In this document: positions 63,540 through 64,000 of the stretch, piece by piece
Position numbering within the stretch: position 1 is the first letter of the stretch
Layout of the letters: each line of letters starts with the position of its first letter
Virus record (IMG/VR): IMGVR_UViG_3300044815_000165
Location: 25,134 to 89,133 of that record
Strand: one strand, 5' to 3'
DNA length: 64,000 nucleotides
Origin: a virus
Position numbers and translations under genes: made by a program
Notes under the pieces: model-generated
Database searches by the model: none
What the model was told of the DNA's origin: nothing
What the model saw: the letters and a program-made list of their open reading frames with translations, nothing else

Positions 63540-64000
63540 ACGAATTCGTACCTAGTGTGTCGATCCCGGGATCGCTACCCAATGGGGTACTCATGAGGTA
63601 GTGAGTACACAGGAGAGTGAGTGCACCCACGGACCATCCCGCACTAGCTACCCGTCCGACCATGCTCTAGCTACCTAGGACCCTACCTCTCACCCATTCA
63701 GCCTAGCAGCCCCCGACGTCACCCATGCTCCACACTCGCCACACTCGGACCGTCCGCACCCATGGCACCCATGCGCGACGTACCACCCATCACACCCATG
63801 CGACCTGTATGCCATCCTACGTATCGCCTGGCACCCAACGCTCCGGGGGTGTGATCCCCACACTGGCATCGCGCGCCCTCTGGCTCGGTCGCGGTCGCTC
63901 GCGCATCGCCCCCGACGGCACCGCTCGGTCCGCTCGCACGCCCGGGGGCCGACCGGCGCCGGTCCGTGAACCGCCCGAGGATACTCCGGGGGCCGGGTCT
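63540..64000. other. Noncoding right end with repeated CACCCAT words
   Basis: No gene seen in 460 nt. CACCCAT occurs at 63691, 63720, 63757, 63766, 63784 and 63793, four of them extended to CACCCATG apart from the first and fifth; related CACCCA occurs near 63832. CTAGCTACC is also repeated (near 63643 and 63668). The last ~130 nt are very GC-rich with C and G runs. Could be a replication origin, a packaging site or a phage-protein binding array. Confidence 0.5.

Noticed and set aside
1-64000. Integrase, excisionase or CI-type lysogeny module
   Set aside because: No tyrosine or serine integrase and no divergent CI/Cro pair are seen. The single XRE gene lies inside an operon.

Overview
This window is a long, contiguous piece of a large tailed-bacteriophage (Caudoviricetes) genome. 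It is GC-rich and densely packed, almost every gene overlaps the next by 1 to 4 bases (ATGA, GTGA or TGATG junctions), and most products are small proteins of unknown function around a recognisable phage core: a lambda-gpA-like terminase, a family A DNA polymerase, a DnaB-type helicase, a primase, a gp32-like ssDNA-binding protein, RecA and SbcC/SbcD. No integrase, head or portal gene is visible, so the window is part of a larger genome. The host cannot be named. High GC and several apparently leaderless genes would fit a high-GC host, but that is inference.

Layout. (1) 1-12969, mostly +: virion adhesion and structural genes. These are a beta-helix-like tail spike, a family of four diverged ~370-400 aa paralogues (5371-10302), a fibre-like protein made of about 34 copies of a 14-residue repeat (10299-12143) and small structural-looking proteins. 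One gene (2995-3750) runs the other way. (2) 13014-38116, +: replication, recombination and repair, in the order UvsW-like helicase, UDG-like protein, HNH nuclease, DnaB helicase, primase, PolA, UvsY-like protein, SSB, an odd tRNA-like element, RecA, transglycosylase, SbcD, SbcC, MT-A70 methylase and PD-(D/E)XK nuclease, interspersed with small unknowns. (3) 38235-39367, +: a small HTH protein and a terminase-small-subunit-like protein, convergent with (4) 39364-46692, -: zinc-finger protein, SLOG protein, terminase large subunit, RHH protein and a Topo VI-A/Spo11-like TOPRIM protein. (5) 46402-63405, -: an accessory block of about 55 mostly tiny genes with RuvB, a membrane-anchored RuvA-domain-III-like protein, a Ycf46-like AAA+ ATPase and two HNH nucleases. 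(6) 63540-64000: a noncoding right end with repeated CACCCAT words.

Regulation is unusually legible. A near-perfect 15-bp palindrome, GTTGACANTGTCAAC, occurs at least eight times, always at the head of a transcription unit, with its left or right arm forming the TTGACA -35 box. A TANNNT -10 box lies 16-18 bp downstream. At some of these promoters the start codon lies only 6-10 nt after the -10 box, with no ribosome-binding site, so the mRNAs look leaderless. At others, in the minus-strand block, there is a short leader with a repeated ACCTGAAC word around the ribosome-binding site. This reads as one phage regulon controlled by one DNA-binding protein. The RHH protein at 43984-44193, which sits behind its own copy of the site, is the best candidate in view.

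Other points of interest: three HNH genes inserted seamlessly into overlapping operons; an exact 52-bp intergenic duplication; a tRNA-like element with an expanded anticodon region; a 3'-half tRNA fragment that resembles an attachment core; a polymerase with altered motif A and B residues; and a gene with an apparent +1 frame change.
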